Positions 19,309-29,442 are shown, counted from the first letter of the stretch. The stretch: 64,000 bases of DNA from Psychrosphaera aestuarii (GCF_017948405.1 NZ_CP072844.1:806001-870000), one strand, 5' to 3'. Translations and numbers: made by a program. Notes: a model not told the origin generated them from the sequence alone.

Positions 19309-21130
19309 TGACTTTTCCTTGCAAATATCGAGACCAGCTAAGTTGGCGTTTTATGGCTAGGTTATCTTTAACACTTAGTTTTCCCGTCAATCCGTATAAA
19401 GATTCTGAAGGTAAAATAGTAAGTTGTTTCAGAGCAAAGATTAGCTCGTAAGCATCATGGCCAAACGCGAATAGCTTTTTCAATTGTGTTTGTTGTTCGC
19501 CTATCGTCTCATATAATTTGTGGAGCTGTGGTTCAGTATTTTTAATTAACCATGGCATCTCAGTAAAAAACATACCATTTAGGTCGCGTTTTTGTTGAGT
19601 TGACTCATCAACAACATAACTTCGGCTGGACGCGTATATTGGCAGACGTTTGCCAAACGCACTGATATTGACATCGAAAAACGGTTTTATAAGACGAGTT
19701 TGTTGAGAGTTCGCAATAACGTAAACGGCGTCAATGTCAGACCTGCTTCTTGTCTCGGTTTCAAGTGCCGCGCCAAATAATCGCTTCATTTCGGCAATTC
19801 TCGCTTGGCTAGCATCAACATCAAGCAATTGCTGTACAGCGTCTCCCAGTTTAGAGCGATTTCTAAAGGCTATAGACTCTGCTTGTTTTTCCGTTGCGGC
19901 ATACCAAGCAGCATTAAAGCGCTCATGTAATCGTCGGCCTAAGGAATTATCAGCGTAAATAACAGCAGGCGTTTTAACTTCCTTTTCTAAAAATAACTCA
20001 ATAGCTTGATCTATCTCATCTTCAGGCGATAACGAAAAGTAGTAACTTCGAGCTAGGTTCTGTAATTGCGTAGGTAAAATTTCAGGTATGTTTAGGTTTA
20101 ACCGAGGTACTGCCCTAATTACGTCGCTTTGTTGGAAACTAATTACCGTCTCTTTTTCTAGCGGTCCAACAATAAAATCAACGCCTCGCTCAACAATTAT
20201 GTTTTCAATATCTTTGAGCTCAAGTAATCCTGTGTCCAATACGTGAACCGTAGTTAAGGAGTCAAACGGCTTAGCGGATAAAAATCCGTCGCGAATCGTC
20301 ATTGCTTGTTTCGCTAATTTACCTGACAACGGCAGTAAAAGAGCAATACTTGTTGGTTGATAAGGTTCGACACTGAGGAGCTGCTGAACTTGCGTAGGCA
20401 ACTTCGACGGCACAACAGTATCAGGATATATTCGTTTCCATCTAGCTAATTGAACTGGAAGTTCATTGGGGTCTGCAAGGTATTGTCTAACGATATTAGC
20501 TAATTGAATCCAAGCATCCGATGACTGGCCAAAGTCAGTGTTAAATCGGCTTAACGTTTCGGCAGGGATACTAAGAATATGTTTCCAGATCAGGTTGTTA
20601 ATAAGTACTTGATCTGAAGAAGATAACTGCTGGTCATATAATGACTGTAATTGGAAACTTGCTTGAATAACTTCAATATGTTTGTTTTGTTGAGACTTCA
20701 ATTGTGCATCTAGCACACGCATTGGAATTGCAAAGCGATTGGCTAAAGTACCTTGTTGTAATCTATTCACTACACCTTGTGCTTCATCAATTTGTTGCGC
20801 ATACAATAACGCTTTTGCTAATTCGATATCTAACATGACTGAATTTAGCCTAGACGAGTCAACTTTTGACAAGATAGATTGAATAAATATGACTGGCTTT
20901 TTTTCGGCAATCGCGGCTTTGGCGGCTAGGATGTAAAAGCTCTGCTGCTCACTGTTAAGGTTTGTCGTTTGCGCTTGTTTAATATAAAACTGGCTGTCCT
21001 TGAATGTGCTAATTACAGCTTCATTGGTATCGTTATTTTTTTTGACAGCGATTTGCTGTTTTGGAGCACTGCCACACGCAGCTAAGAGAGAAACTATTAT
21101 TATTATTACAATCGAACGAATCACAGTCAT
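19283..21130 (-). CDS. lpoA: Penicillin-binding protein activator LpoA
   Basis: Outer-membrane lipoprotein that stimulates the peptidoglycan synthase PBP1A. A signal peptide with lipobox LAAC (Cys19) is followed by a helical TPR-like N-domain (about residues 40-240) and a periplasmic-binding-protein-like C-domain (from about residue 260: SIALLLPLSGKLAKQAMTIRDGFL, then GVDFIVGPLEKE). It has 615 residues, against 678 in E. coli, the difference being in linkers. First gene of lpoA-yraN-diaA-dolP, divergent from rsmI as in E. coli. Confidence 0.95.
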   Translation of the reverse strand: MTVIRSIVIIIIVSLLAACGSAPKQQIAVKKNNDTNEAVISTFKDSQFYIKQAQTTNLNSEQQSFYILAAKAAIAEKKPVIFIQSILSKVDSSRLNSVMLDIELAKALLYAQQIDEAQGVVNRLQQGTLANRFAIPMRVLDAQLKSQQNKHIEVIQASFQLQSLYDQQLSSSDQVLINNLIWKHILSIPAETLSRFNTDFGQSSDAWIQLANIVRQYLADPNELPVQLARWKRIYPDTVVPSKLPTQVQQLLSVEPYQPTSIALLLPLSGKLAKQAMTIRDGFLSAKPFDSLTTVHVLDTGLLELKDIENIIVERGVDFIVGPLEKETVISFQQSDVIRAVPRLNLNIPEILPTQLQNLARSYYFSLSPEDEIDQAIELFLEKEVKTPAVIYADNSLGRRLHERFNAAWYAATEKQAESIAFRNRSKLGDAVQQLLDVDASQARIAEMKRLFGAALETETRSRSDIDAVYVIANSQQTRLIKPFFDVNISAFGKRLPIYASSRSYVVDESTQQKRDLNGMFFTEMPWLIKNTEPQLHKLYETIGEQQTQLKKLFAFGHDAYELIFALKQLTILPSESLYGLTGKLSVKDNLAIKRQLSWSRYLQGKVIVQSEGSN

Positions 21131-21223
21131 TTACCTTAGTTGGCGCAAAAAACAATATAAGTGGCATACTTAAGAAGGTATCATACAAGCGAATACTGCT
21201 ATAAACAACGGCTTAAAGAGGTC

Positions 21224-22063
21224 ATGATGTCGAATCCAGGAACTTTATATATTGTAGCAACACCAATTGGAAATTTATCCGACATAACGCAGCGCGCACT
21301 CGATACTTTAAATGAAGTTGACTTGATAGCAGCAGAAGATACCCGTCATAGTGGAAAACTACTTAGTCACTTTGGTATTAAAACTAAAATGTTTCCACTG
21401 CATGACCATAATGAAAAACAAAAAGCACAATCGCTACTTGATCAAATAGCCCAAGGTAAAAGCATTGCGCTAATAAGTGACGCCGGTACACCACTTATTT
21501 CTGACCCTGGTTATAACTTAGTTAACTTGGCTCGCGAGCAAAACGTTCAAGTTACTCCGATTCCGGGGCCAAGTGCCGTAATCACAGCCTTGTGTGCGGC
21601 TGGATTGCCGACCGATAAGTTTTTATTTGCTGGTTTTTTGCCCGTTAAACAACAAGCCAAATTAGCCATTTTGACATCCTATAAAAACGCCGACTTCACA
21701 ACGGTATTTTATGAAAGCCCACGGCGAATTATTGATACATTAAAACATGTGGCCGAGGCACTAGGTGACGATAAACAAGTTGTCGTTGCAAAAGAGCTGA
21801 CTAAACATTACGAAGCATTTAAATCGGGTACTGCACAGGAAGTCATCGATTGGTTCGGTGAAGATAAAGATCGTCAGCAGGGTGAAATGGTAATAATGTT
21901 ATCGCCAAACAAAGAGGAATCCGCTCTGTCTCCTGAGGCAGAAATGCTATTAAAATCGTTAATGGAAGAATTGCCGACCAAAAAAGCAGCGGCAATTACA
22001 GCTAAAATTCATGATTTAAAGAAAAACGATTTGTACAAGTTAGCGCTGACTTGGCAAGACTAG
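21224..22063 (+). CDS. rsmI: 16S rRNA 2'-O-ribose methyltransferase RsmI
   Basis: SAM-dependent tetrapyrrole-methylase-fold enzyme that methylates the ribose of C1402 in 16S rRNA. Motifs are TLYIVATPIGNLSDITQRAL at the N-terminus, AEDTRHSGKLL, and the SAM loop LISDAGTPLISDPGYNL followed by PGPSAVITAL. The ATG at 21224 has a GAGG Shine-Dalgarno and gives 279 residues (E. coli 286); an ATG 3 bp later is equally possible. A longer in-frame start at 21161 lacks family support. rnpB follows, as in E. coli. Confidence 0.95.
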   Translation: MMSNPGTLYIVATPIGNLSDITQRALDTLNEVDLIAAEDTRHSGKLLSHFGIKTKMFPLHDHNEKQKAQSLLDQIAQGKSIALISDAGTPLISDPGYNLVNLAREQNVQVTPIPGPSAVITALCAAGLPTDKFLFAGFLPVKQQAKLAILTSYKNADFTTVFYESPRRIIDTLKHVAEALGDDKQVVVAKELTKHYEAFKSGTAQEVIDWFGEDKDRQQGEMVIMLSPNKEESALSPEAEMLLKSLMEELPTKKAAAITAKIHDLKKNDLYKLALTWQD

Positions 22064-22106
22064 CGATTCATACTAATCGTTAGATGCATTCTTGTTTATA
22101 CTCGGC

Positions 22107-22112
22107 TATAAT
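22107..22112 (+). promoter_or_regulatory. -10 box of rnpB
   Basis: A perfect TATAAT lies 7 bp before the predicted 5' end of RNase P RNA, so mature and transcribed 5' ends probably coincide. No convincing -35 was found at 16-18 bp. Confidence 0.7.
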
Positions 22113-22119
22113 CCAGCCT

Positions 22120-22518
<399 letters not shown>

Positions 22519-22883
22519 CCTTTTTATCAGTGTGTTTCGTTTAAGGAATACGCAGCCTTCGACGAATATTCACTATCAGTAAATCAGAATCCTAAATAAA
22601 TTATTCATCCCTGAATTTTTCAGGGTTCAAGTGATACTTGTTAAGTAGTCGCGTTCTAACCGCTCCCTAGCTCCTTTAAATTACGGGTGACTTTCACTTT
22701 TTTATTAATTACTTACGTTTATAAACTAAGTGTTGATTATAAGAGTACTACTTATGTTACGTAGCTACATCAATACAATATACAAAAAATATCTTCAAAA
22801 TATAAAGAGCTACTACACTTAGGGTAACAATATTCAAAGACGATTAGTTTATCTGGCGGTATTTAGATTTAATGAGGACTTTT
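22519..22883. other. Gene-free stretch between rnpB and the chemoreceptor gene
   Basis: No reading frame with coding character was found in 365 bp. It contains three small hairpins: CCCTGAA/TTCAGGG (22609-22625), CAAGT/ACTTG (22628-22640) and GTGA/TCAC followed directly by six T (22687-22703), the last a weak terminator-like element. These may be rnpB 3'-region or leader structures; no known RNA family was recognised. Confidence 0.5.
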
Positions 22884-24350
22884 ATGAACAAACAATCTAA
22901 ATTATTTACTTTCTTATTTATTGCTCTGTTTATTGAGTCAATTCTTATCTCGTTTGTGAACAATACGCTATTAGAAGCCATCGTGATTGGTGGCCCAGCA
23001 ATGGCGATTGGCTTGTTTATGATAAAAACAGCGCCTGAATCAGCGTTAACAAGACATGTTGCGGCTCTTGTATCTATGGTGTTTGCCTGCCTCCACATAC
23101 ACCAATTAAATGGTCTAATTGAAGTACATTTTGAGATATTTATACTGATGGCATTTCTCATTATTTACAGCGACTGGCGAGTATTTATTACCGCCATTGG
23201 TCTGATTGCTGTTCATCATTTTTCTTTTTATTTTATGCAAGTCAATGGCGCAGGAGTGTATATCTTTGACGAAGACAGACTGCATTTCACAACAGTACTT
23301 ATTCATGCCGCTTATGCAATTGTTGAGGCCTGTGTTGCAGGTTATATTGCTAAACAATTATACGATGACAGCATAGTAGGAAATGAGCTGGCAAATTTAA
23401 CGGGTTATCTAGTTTCTAATCCAAAAGAAATTGATTTAAAAGTTCGTAGTAAAATACCAGACAATCAAATTCTTGAGGGTTTTAATAACTTATTATCGCT
23501 TCTGAATAACACGATAGATGATGTTAAATCTCAATCTATTGAACTGATCGAAAATAACAAAAAATTGTCATCGGTTAAAAGTGGCCTTGAAACGTCAACT
23601 AAATATCGATCTGAAGAAATCAATAGCATTGCGTCCTCAATTGCAGAAATGGTTCATACGGTAAATCTAATTTCTGACAACGCATCACTGCTTAGTGCAC
23701 AAATGGGCGAAGCGCTTAATTTAACGGAAGTGACGAAAACGTGTATTTCAGATATTAATACTAGCAACGAGACGTTAACGAACGCCTTAAATCTAACGAG
23801 TTCTGAAATAACTGAGCTGTCTAAATCTAGCGAAGCAATTTCCGCAGTATTGGCTGAGATTTCAGGTATTGCTGAACAAACAAATTTGTTAGCACTGAAT
23901 GCGGCTATTGAGGCTGCCAGAGCGGGTGAGCAAGGCAGAGGTTTCGCTGTCGTGGCCGATGAGGTCAGAGCGCTTGCCAATAGAACAAAAGAAAGCACGG
24001 CAAAAATTACCGAAACGATTGCACAGTTGATGGAATACTCAAACCGCTCTACAGAGTCAATGAGCCAGTGTATCGAAATCGTAAGTAATGTAAATGAAGT
24101 GGCTAGTGATGCTGGTAGTAAAATTAAAGAAGCGACTTACCTTGTTGCGAAGTCTAATGATATTTCGATGGCTGTTGCTAGTTCCGTCGAAGAACAATCA
24201 CAATCAATTAACCAGATTTCTGAGATTACAGATAACATCAGAAATTCAAGTGGCGAAGATGTTGATAGAATTAACGACCTTTCAGTTGAAGCTAAACGGA
24301 TTGAGGCATCTATTTCATCGTTAGAGCATTATGTATCAAACTTCAAATAA
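22884..24350 (+). CDS. Polytopic methyl-accepting chemotaxis protein with His-rich membrane domain
   Basis: Chemoreceptor of 488 residues from the ATG at 22884 (GAGG Shine-Dalgarno; an in-frame ATG at 22872 covers it). The N-terminal 160 residues form about five or six membrane helices and have no periplasmic sensor domain. They carry conserved histidines (His71, His73, His82, His111, His112, His134, His141) in the pattern EVHFEIF...SDWRVFI...VHHFSF, known from a group of proteobacterial MCPs. The C-terminal signalling domain has the hairpin tip [27 protein letters not shown], split here at residues about 330-355. The ligand is unknown; the histidines suggest metal or heme binding, which is inference. 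Confidence 0.88.
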   Translation: MNKQSKLFTFLFIALFIESILISFVNNTLLEAIVIGGPAMAIGLFMIKTAPESALTRHVAALVSMVFACLHIHQLNGLIEVHFEIFILMAFLIIYSDWRVFITAIGLIAVHHFSFYFMQVNGAGVYIFDEDRLHFTTVLIHAAYAIVEACVAGYIAKQLYDDSIVGNELANLTGYLVSNPKEIDLKVRSKIPDNQILEGFNNLLSLLNNTIDDVKSQSIELIENNKKLSSVKSGLETSTKYRSEEINSIASSIAEMVHTVNLISDNASLLSAQMGEALNLTEVTKTCISDINTSNETLTNALNLTSSEITELSKSSEAISAVLAEISGIAEQTNLLALNAAIEAARAGEQGRGFAVVADEVRALANRTKESTAKITETIAQLMEYSNRSTESMSQCIEIVSNVNEVASDAGSKIKEATYLVAKSNDISMAVASSVEEQSQSINQISEITDNIRNSSGEDVDRINDLSVEAKRIEASISSLEHYVSNFK

Positions 24351-24861
24351 TAAGCTTCACTGGGGATACTATTTATTAACGGCAGTTTGGCTTACTTTAA
24401 CTGCCGTTAGCGCTTATTATTTTGTTTCAAAACGCCTAAAGCCATTTGATCCAAATGGTCTTTTAGCAAATGCAAAGTCCGAAGATGTCGTTAAAAAACT
24501 AGTGTCTGTCCATCCTTTAAGTGGTTTAGCACAAAAGCGAGTTATTCATTTTACAGATCCAAACTGTGGGTGCAATAAAGTGCCATCCGAGCATAAGAAA
24601 GATCTTGATAAGGTATTTGAAGACCAAGGTTTTACCATTGAGATCGTCGAAGTTTCTGACTCTATTACATCGCTGATTCCGGCAACGCCTTCACTTGTTG
24701 TTTTAGATAAGGGCGAATTGGTGTATATGGGGCCTTACTCTGCTGGCTATAGTTGTTCATCAAATAACAGCTTTGTTGAAGTGGCGATGAATAACTATTC
24801 GCAAGGATTTAACCCAAACCTCATTGTCTCAAATGTTTCGGGCTGTTTTTGCCAAACATAA
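24331..24861 (+). CDS. Membrane-anchored thioredoxin-like protein (DUF6436-like)
   Basis: The 176-residue protein has one N-terminal membrane helix (about residues 12-32) and a thioredoxin-like domain: [17 protein letters not shown] at the strand-helix position of a redox site, then a [18 protein letters not shown] block that resembles the cis-Pro region. The usual CXXC is replaced by C-G-C, and a second pair (GCFC) ends the protein. It resembles the DUF6436 group. The start overlaps the chemoreceptor stop by 20 bp, so the pair is likely translationally coupled. Function unknown. Confidence 0.7.
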   Translation: MYQTSNNKLHWGYYLLTAVWLTLTAVSAYYFVSKRLKPFDPNGLLANAKSEDVVKKLVSVHPLSGLAQKRVIHFTDPNCGCNKVPSEHKKDLDKVFEDQGFTIEIVEVSDSITSLIPATPSLVVLDKGELVYMGPYSAGYSCSSNNSFVEVAMNNYSQGFNPNLIVSNVSGCFCQT

Positions 24862-25001
24862 CGCGCCGTCAACTTTCGCCGGTGTTAAAAAATCACCATA
24901 ACTAGCTGAAATTAATCACCATCGTGTGTCAAAATCCAGATTTATGGCTATCCTTAAAGGTAATTCTTCAAATTAGGATTTACAGTAGCTACTGATAACT
25001 C

Positions 25002-26240
25002 ATGATTAAATCTAAACACATTTTTATTGTCGCATTTTTAGCTGTAGTAAACGCTTTGTTTATTAAACATGTAAAAGCAAATGAATTTAATTTTAGTGGA
25101 TTCGCTACTATTGGTGGCGTTCAAACTAACTCTTCACAATATGGCTATCGTGCGGATATGTCACAAAATATCGGAGCGAAATCCAATGAATTCAGGTTTA
25201 CGCCGGTTAGCAACCTAGGCGTTCAATTTGACTATTCAATAAACGAGCATTGGGATGCGGTGGCGCAACTGGTTTATAAAAAGCAGGATAAATATGGTTT
25301 AGACAATTTAGCTCAATTGGCGTTTGTGCGTTACAAGGTCTCGCCGCAATGGAGCTTTCGTGCTGGCAGAACGGCTATTGATGTTTTTCAACTTAGTGAT
25401 GTTCGCGAAGTGGGTATAGCTTATCCCTGGGTCGTAGTTCCAAACGAAGTATACGGTTTTGTGCCAAATAGGAGTACAGATGGATTCGACGCAACGTATT
25501 CAGGGAGAACGGATTTATTTAGTTATTCCGTGAAAGGCTTTTACGGGAAAACCGAAAGTGATTTCTCGTCATCAACATATGATCCTGTTTTTTTTGACGA
25601 CTTAACTGGCATAAAGTTAGAGCTGTCCTCTTATTCTTGGTTATTTGCAGCTCGATATACCGAAGCTGCGGCAACAAATAGCTCTGATAATCTTGATTTC
25701 TATGTTGAACTTATCCCAACATTTTCTGCTATTTTCCCCGCGGCACCTGAGCTAGCAAACCAGCTAGATTTTACAAATAAACAAATATCTTACGGCTCAA
25801 TATATGCAATGAAAGCATTCGGTAATTATGAAGTGTCTGCAGAGTGGGTTCATATCGACTCGGAAACCTTGCCGATAGAGCATATTGAAAATGGCTTTAT
25901 AAATTTAAGCTATTTAATGAATGGGCATACCTTTTATGTTACCTATTCAATGGCAGAATCTGAAGAGTATTATTTTGATGAGATCCCTTTGGATTCCCCT
26001 ATTAGTAGAGACATTGCCTTTGTAATAGAAGAAGTAGTAGCAATATTTAGACACAATCAAGAAACATTTTCTATTGGCTGGAGATGGGATGTATCTGAAT
26101 CACTTGCAGTTAAACTACAATGGCAAAAAGTAAATGTTGATGAGCGCGGTGGCGGTTTGCAAAAATCAGATAAATTCCGTGTGGAGGGAACCGAAGAGTC
26201 CTTTAATAATGTGTTTGCGGCAGTGAGTTTTAGCTTTTGA
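25002..26240 (+). CDS. Porin-like outer-membrane protein
   Basis: The 412-residue protein has a signal peptide (about residues 1-26, ending VKANE) and a beta-barrel pattern: alternating polar/aromatic strands, FNFSGFATIGG at the start and FNNVFAAVSFSF as the C-terminal strand ending in Phe, the outer-membrane insertion signal. It resembles porin-like proteins found upstream of small PstS-like and GGDEF genes. Substrate unknown. Its TGA overlaps the next ATG by 1 bp (TGATG). First gene of a three-gene unit. Confidence 0.8.
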   Translation: MIKSKHIFIVAFLAVVNALFIKHVKANEFNFSGFATIGGVQTNSSQYGYRADMSQNIGAKSNEFRFTPVSNLGVQFDYSINEHWDAVAQLVYKKQDKYGLDNLAQLAFVRYKVSPQWSFRAGRTAIDVFQLSDVREVGIAYPWVVVPNEVYGFVPNRSTDGFDATYSGRTDLFSYSVKGFYGKTESDFSSSTYDPVFFDDLTGIKLELSSYSWLFAARYTEAAATNSSDNLDFYVELIPTFSAIFPAAPELANQLDFTNKQISYGSIYAMKAFGNYEVSAEWVHIDSETLPIEHIENGFINLSYLMNGHTFYVTYSMAESEEYYFDEIPLDSPISRDIAFVIEEVVAIFRHNQETFSIGWRWDVSESLAVKLQWQKVNVDERGGGLQKSDKFRVEGTEESFNNVFAAVSFSF

Positions 26241-26686
26241 TGACAATAACTCGATTTTTATCAACAACCTTATTAACCTTTATGTTGTTATGCTCATGGG
26301 GGGCAATTGCCGACGCCAATAATTCACAAATCTTAGTGGTAACGAGCAAAGAAAATCCAGTTGATTCAATAAATAGAAAAGAGCTGATTGATCTATATAT
26401 GGGCAAGTACTCGGCTTTTTCTGATGGGAATACGGCAAAACCAATAGACTTTTCTGGTGACAATAATATCAAATCTGATTTTTATAACGCGTTAGTGGGA
26501 TTATCGCTGGCAAGAGTAAATGCCTACTGGTCACGGTTGAAATTTACAGGGCGTGTGCGACCACCGTTGGAACTTACTACGTTGGAAGATATTGAAACTA
26601 TTTTAAAAAATGAAAAAAATGCAGTTTGCTACGTATATCGTTATCAGCTCAACGACTCAATGAAAGTGGTGTATGAATTTGATTAA
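26240..26686 (+). CDS. Small periplasmic PstS-like (phosphate-binding-family) protein
   Basis: The 148-residue protein from the ATG at 26240 has a signal peptide (about residues 1-25, ending AIADA) and one lobe-sized domain of the PBP-like/PstS superfamily: INRKELIDLYMGKYSAFSDG, SDFYNALVGLSLARVNAYWSRL and FTGRVRPP. Full PstS proteins are about 320 residues, so only part of a two-lobe binder is present and ligand binding is uncertain. It overlaps both neighbours (1 bp before, 14 bp after), suggesting a periplasmic partner for the downstream GGDEF sensor. Confidence 0.75.
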   Translation: MTITRFLSTTLLTFMLLCSWGAIADANNSQILVVTSKENPVDSINRKELIDLYMGKYSAFSDGNTAKPIDFSGDNNIKSDFYNALVGLSLARVNAYWSRLKFTGRVRPPLELTTLEDIETILKNEKNAVCYVYRYQLNDSMKVVYEFD

Positions 26687-28280
26687 AACAATGGGTATTG
26701 CCAATAGGTTAGCGTCGTTGATAATACTTTCGGCCTTTGCTATTGCGTTTACTTTTTCTCAATATTTTTACAATTTGACTTATAACGCTGAAATCTCTAA
26801 TGCCAATTCATCTATCGAAGAGCTATTACAAATAGTCTCTCCTACTGCCTCTATCGCTGCATTTGTGTCTGATGAAGAATTAGCCAAAGAGGTTATTAAC
26901 GGCTTGATGCGAAGCAAAAATGTAAAAGCGGCCGCATTTAAAAGTGATAGCATTAAATATGAAATAAACGCTAAGTACCTTCAAAAAGCAAACGTACAAA
27001 CTTTTTCTATTTACCACCCATTCTTAACAGATGAAAAAATAGCTGAAATATTAGTAATGCCGGATTTTAGCAATATAGAACGTCAAGCTGCGCGTATTAG
27101 CACAGGGAATACCTATGCTTTATATCTATTAGCGGTAATCGTAACTCTGGTATCTATTATTATTTGTTATTTTTTAGTAACGCGGCCATTAAAACGGGTT
27201 AGCAATTCACTTCATGTTTTAGAGCCTGGTACAAAAGATCGCATTATTACTCCACGTTACCACGAAGGTACCGAAATCGGTGTCTTGGTAAGCGACACTA
27301 ATGGTATTTTGAATAACGTTGAACAAAAAATAAAACAGGAGCGTAAATTAAGGGCTGAAATTGAAGCATTGGAACGACGATTTCGAATGCTTTTCGAAAA
27401 TGCGAAGTCGTCAATCGTGTTATTGGATACGGAAGGAAAACTCGTTCTATTTAATGAAGCCTTTGTGTCTTTGATAGAATCGACAGGATTGTATATTAAT
27501 AAGCAGAATACTGAATTCGGCGAGCTTTTAATGGAGTTGTTTTTGGAGCCCAAGCTTGTGCTTACGTCGGTTAGAGATGCGTTTACTCATGGAGAGATAG
27601 CCATGGGTGAATATCAATTACGTAGCTTTAATCAAGCCGCTAATATGTGGGTTCAGCTATTTGCAACGCAAATTGACACCGATGAAGGCGAACGATACTA
27701 CCAAGTGATGTTAAACGATATATCTAAACGTAAATTAGAGTTAGAAGTATTAGCAAAACAAGCGGATTTTGACGTACTCACTAAAGTGTTAAATAGAAAT
27801 GGCGGAGAGAAAGCAATACAAACAAAAGTACAACAAAAGGTTGAGTTTGCATTAGTCTTGATTGATTTAAACGGTTTTAAACAAGTGAATGACACCTATG
27901 GACATGACGCCGGGGATGAAGTGCTAATAAGTGTTGCAAATAGGTTAACCGATACCATTCGACACGATGATGTAGTGATACGCTGGGGTGGCGATGAGTT
28001 TGTTCTGCTACTGAAAACAGAAAATGGCAGAGAGGACATGGTTCGAAATGCCATGGATAAGGTAAGGAATTTAATAAAAAAACCAATAGAATTAGCTGGT
28101 AGCGGGTTATCGGTAACAATAGGAATGAGCGCTGGAGTAGCTTTTTACCCTGGCACAGCGAGTCGCGTAGACACTTTAATGAAACATGCGGATAGAGCCA
28201 TGTACAAAGCGAAAGAAGTTAAACATACCGATCCAGATAACTATCTTTTTTTTGCCTCCACAAACAAAAGCGAGGACTAG
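26673..28280 (+). CDS. Membrane diguanylate cyclase with periplasmic sensor, HAMP, PAS and GGDEF
   Basis: The 535-residue protein has membrane helices at about residues 12-32 and 148-168 flanking a periplasmic domain of about 115 residues (CHASE8-like in size and pattern), then HAMP (about 169-220), PAS (about 235-355) and GGDEF (about 365-530). The active site RWGGDEF is intact (GGDEF at 439-443), with an inhibitory RxxD (RHDD) five residues before it, so an active, product-inhibited cyclase is expected. The start overlaps the PstS-like gene by 14 bp. The 3' end contains the terminator of the convergent pstS gene. Confidence 0.88.
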   Translation: MNLIKTMGIANRLASLIILSAFAIAFTFSQYFYNLTYNAEISNANSSIEELLQIVSPTASIAAFVSDEELAKEVINGLMRSKNVKAAAFKSDSIKYEINAKYLQKANVQTFSIYHPFLTDEKIAEILVMPDFSNIERQAARISTGNTYALYLLAVIVTLVSIIICYFLVTRPLKRVSNSLHVLEPGTKDRIITPRYHEGTEIGVLVSDTNGILNNVEQKIKQERKLRAEIEALERRFRMLFENAKSSIVLLDTEGKLVLFNEAFVSLIESTGLYINKQNTEFGELLMELFLEPKLVLTSVRDAFTHGEIAMGEYQLRSFNQAANMWVQLFATQIDTDEGERYYQVMLNDISKRKLELEVLAKQADFDVLTKVLNRNGGEKAIQTKVQQKVEFALVLIDLNGFKQVNDTYGHDAGDEVLISVANRLTDTIRHDDVVIRWGGDEFVLLLKTENGREDMVRNAMDKVRNLIKKPIELAGSGLSVTIGMSAGVAFYPGTASRVDTLMKHADRAMYKAKEVKHTDPDNYLFFASTNKSED

Positions 28281-28288
28281 CCTCGCTT
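28264..28288 (-). terminator. Terminator of pstS, inside the 3' end of the GGDEF gene
   Basis: A perfect 8-bp stem AAGCGAGG / CCTCGCTT with a 5-nt loop holding the GGDEF stop codon region. On the reverse strand it is followed by TTTTGTTTG, so it terminates pstS. On the plus strand no T run follows. Confidence 0.8.
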
Positions 28289-28308
28289 AAGTAAAGAGTG
28301 TAGAGCTA

Positions 28309-29277
28309 TTATTTTAATCCAAGTAATTTTAACTGTTTCTCTACAACGTTAGCTGGTACCGGCACGTAACCGTCTTTTTCAACAATTTGTTGTCCAGCTT
28401 GCGATAGTATCATTTTCACAAATTCTGCTTCCATTGGAGCAAGCGGTTTGTTCGGGTGTTTGTTTACATATACGTATAAAAAGCGTGATAGAGGGTATTT
28501 ACCCGTTACCGCATTTTCCATAGAGGCAGTAATATAATTGTCACCACGCTTTGCTAGAGGAACGGCGCGAACACCAGATGTCTTGTAGCCTATACCAGAA
28601 TAACCAATACCGTTTAAAGATGATGACACAGATTGGACAACAGATGCAGATCCAGGCTGTTCGTTCACGTTATTTTTAAAATCGCCTTTACACAGGGCTT
28701 TCTTCTTAAAATAACCATAGGTTCCAGATACTGAATTTCGACCAAATAGTTGAATGTCTTTTGCTGTCCATTCACCTGTTAAACCAAGATCACCCCAGCG
28801 GTCGATATCTGCATCACTGCCACACTTACGATTTGAAGAAAATATAGCATCCACGTCTGAAATACTAAGTCCTTTGATTGGATTGTCTTTATGGACAAAT
28901 ACGGCTAACGCATCTATTGCAACTGGAATTGCAGTAGGCTTATAGCCATGACGTTTTTCAAAAGACTCAACTTCTTTCGATTTCATTTTTCGGCTCATCG
29001 GGCCAAAGCTAGAAGTGCCTTCGGTAAGGGCTGGAGGAGCGGTAGATGAACCTGCAGCTTGAACTTGAATATTAACATTTGGATAGTAACGTTTAAACTC
29101 TTCTGCCCAAAATGTCATCATATTAGCCAGTGTATCTGAACCAACTGATGATAGGTTGCCTGATATACCGCTTACTTTTTCGTACTTAGGTATCTCTTTA
29201 TCAACAGCGTTCGCAGTTGAACTTAATAGTGTGACTAAAGTGAAACCTAATGCGCTAACGAGTGCTTTTAATTTCAT
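28309..29277 (-). CDS. pstS: Phosphate ABC transporter substrate-binding protein PstS
   Basis: Periplasmic high-affinity phosphate-binding protein. From the ATG at 29277 (GGAG Shine-Dalgarno) the 322 residues have a signal peptide (about 1-24, ending STANA), then [25 protein letters not shown] first phosphate loop, [25 protein letters not shown] and the [16 protein letters not shown] block, all typical of PstS. No pstCAB genes follow. A near-consensus Pho box sits 64 bp upstream of the start, so PhoB induction under phosphate limitation is expected. Confidence 0.93.
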   Translation of the reverse strand: MKLKALVSALGFTLVTLLSSTANAVDKEIPKYEKVSGISGNLSSVGSDTLANMMTFWAEEFKRYYPNVNIQVQAAGSSTAPPALTEGTSSFGPMSRKMKSKEVESFEKRHGYKPTAIPVAIDALAVFVHKDNPIKGLSISDVDAIFSSNRKCGSDADIDRWGDLGLTGEWTAKDIQLFGRNSVSGTYGYFKKKALCKGDFKNNVNEQPGSASVVQSVSSSLNGIGYSGIGYKTSGVRAVPLAKRGDNYITASMENAVTGKYPLSRFLYVYVNKHPNKPLAPMEAEFVKMILSQAGQQIVEKDGYVPVPANVVEKQLKLLGLK

Positions 29278-29340
29278 GTCTTGCTCCATAGAGAATTGAA
29301 TTAGATCTTTATTAAACTATGGTCATGTTAGTAAATTTAT

Positions 29341-29358
29341 ATGACAGATATATGACAT
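29341..29358 (-). promoter_or_regulatory. Pho box (PhoB binding site) upstream of pstS
   Basis: The reverse strand reads ATGTCATATATCTGTCAT. It matches the 18-bp E. coli Pho box (CTGTCATAwAwCTGTCAy) at 17 of 18 positions, and the two TGTCA repeats are 11 bp apart. It is 64 bp upstream of the pstS ATG. Confidence 0.88.
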
Positions 29359-29387
29359 GGATTATTTAATTTAACTAAATTTTAAAC

Positions 29388-29415
29388 AAAAAAAAGCTGC
29401 AAAATAATGCAGCCT
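29388..29415 (-). terminator. Terminator of the small porin gene
   Basis: On the reverse strand, AAGGCTGCA and TGCAGCTT pair around a short AT loop and are followed by a run of T. It lies between the porin stop and the pstS Pho box, isolating the two units. Confidence 0.85.
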
Positions 29416-29442
29416 TTTTATATTTAATTTAGGTGGTAAATC

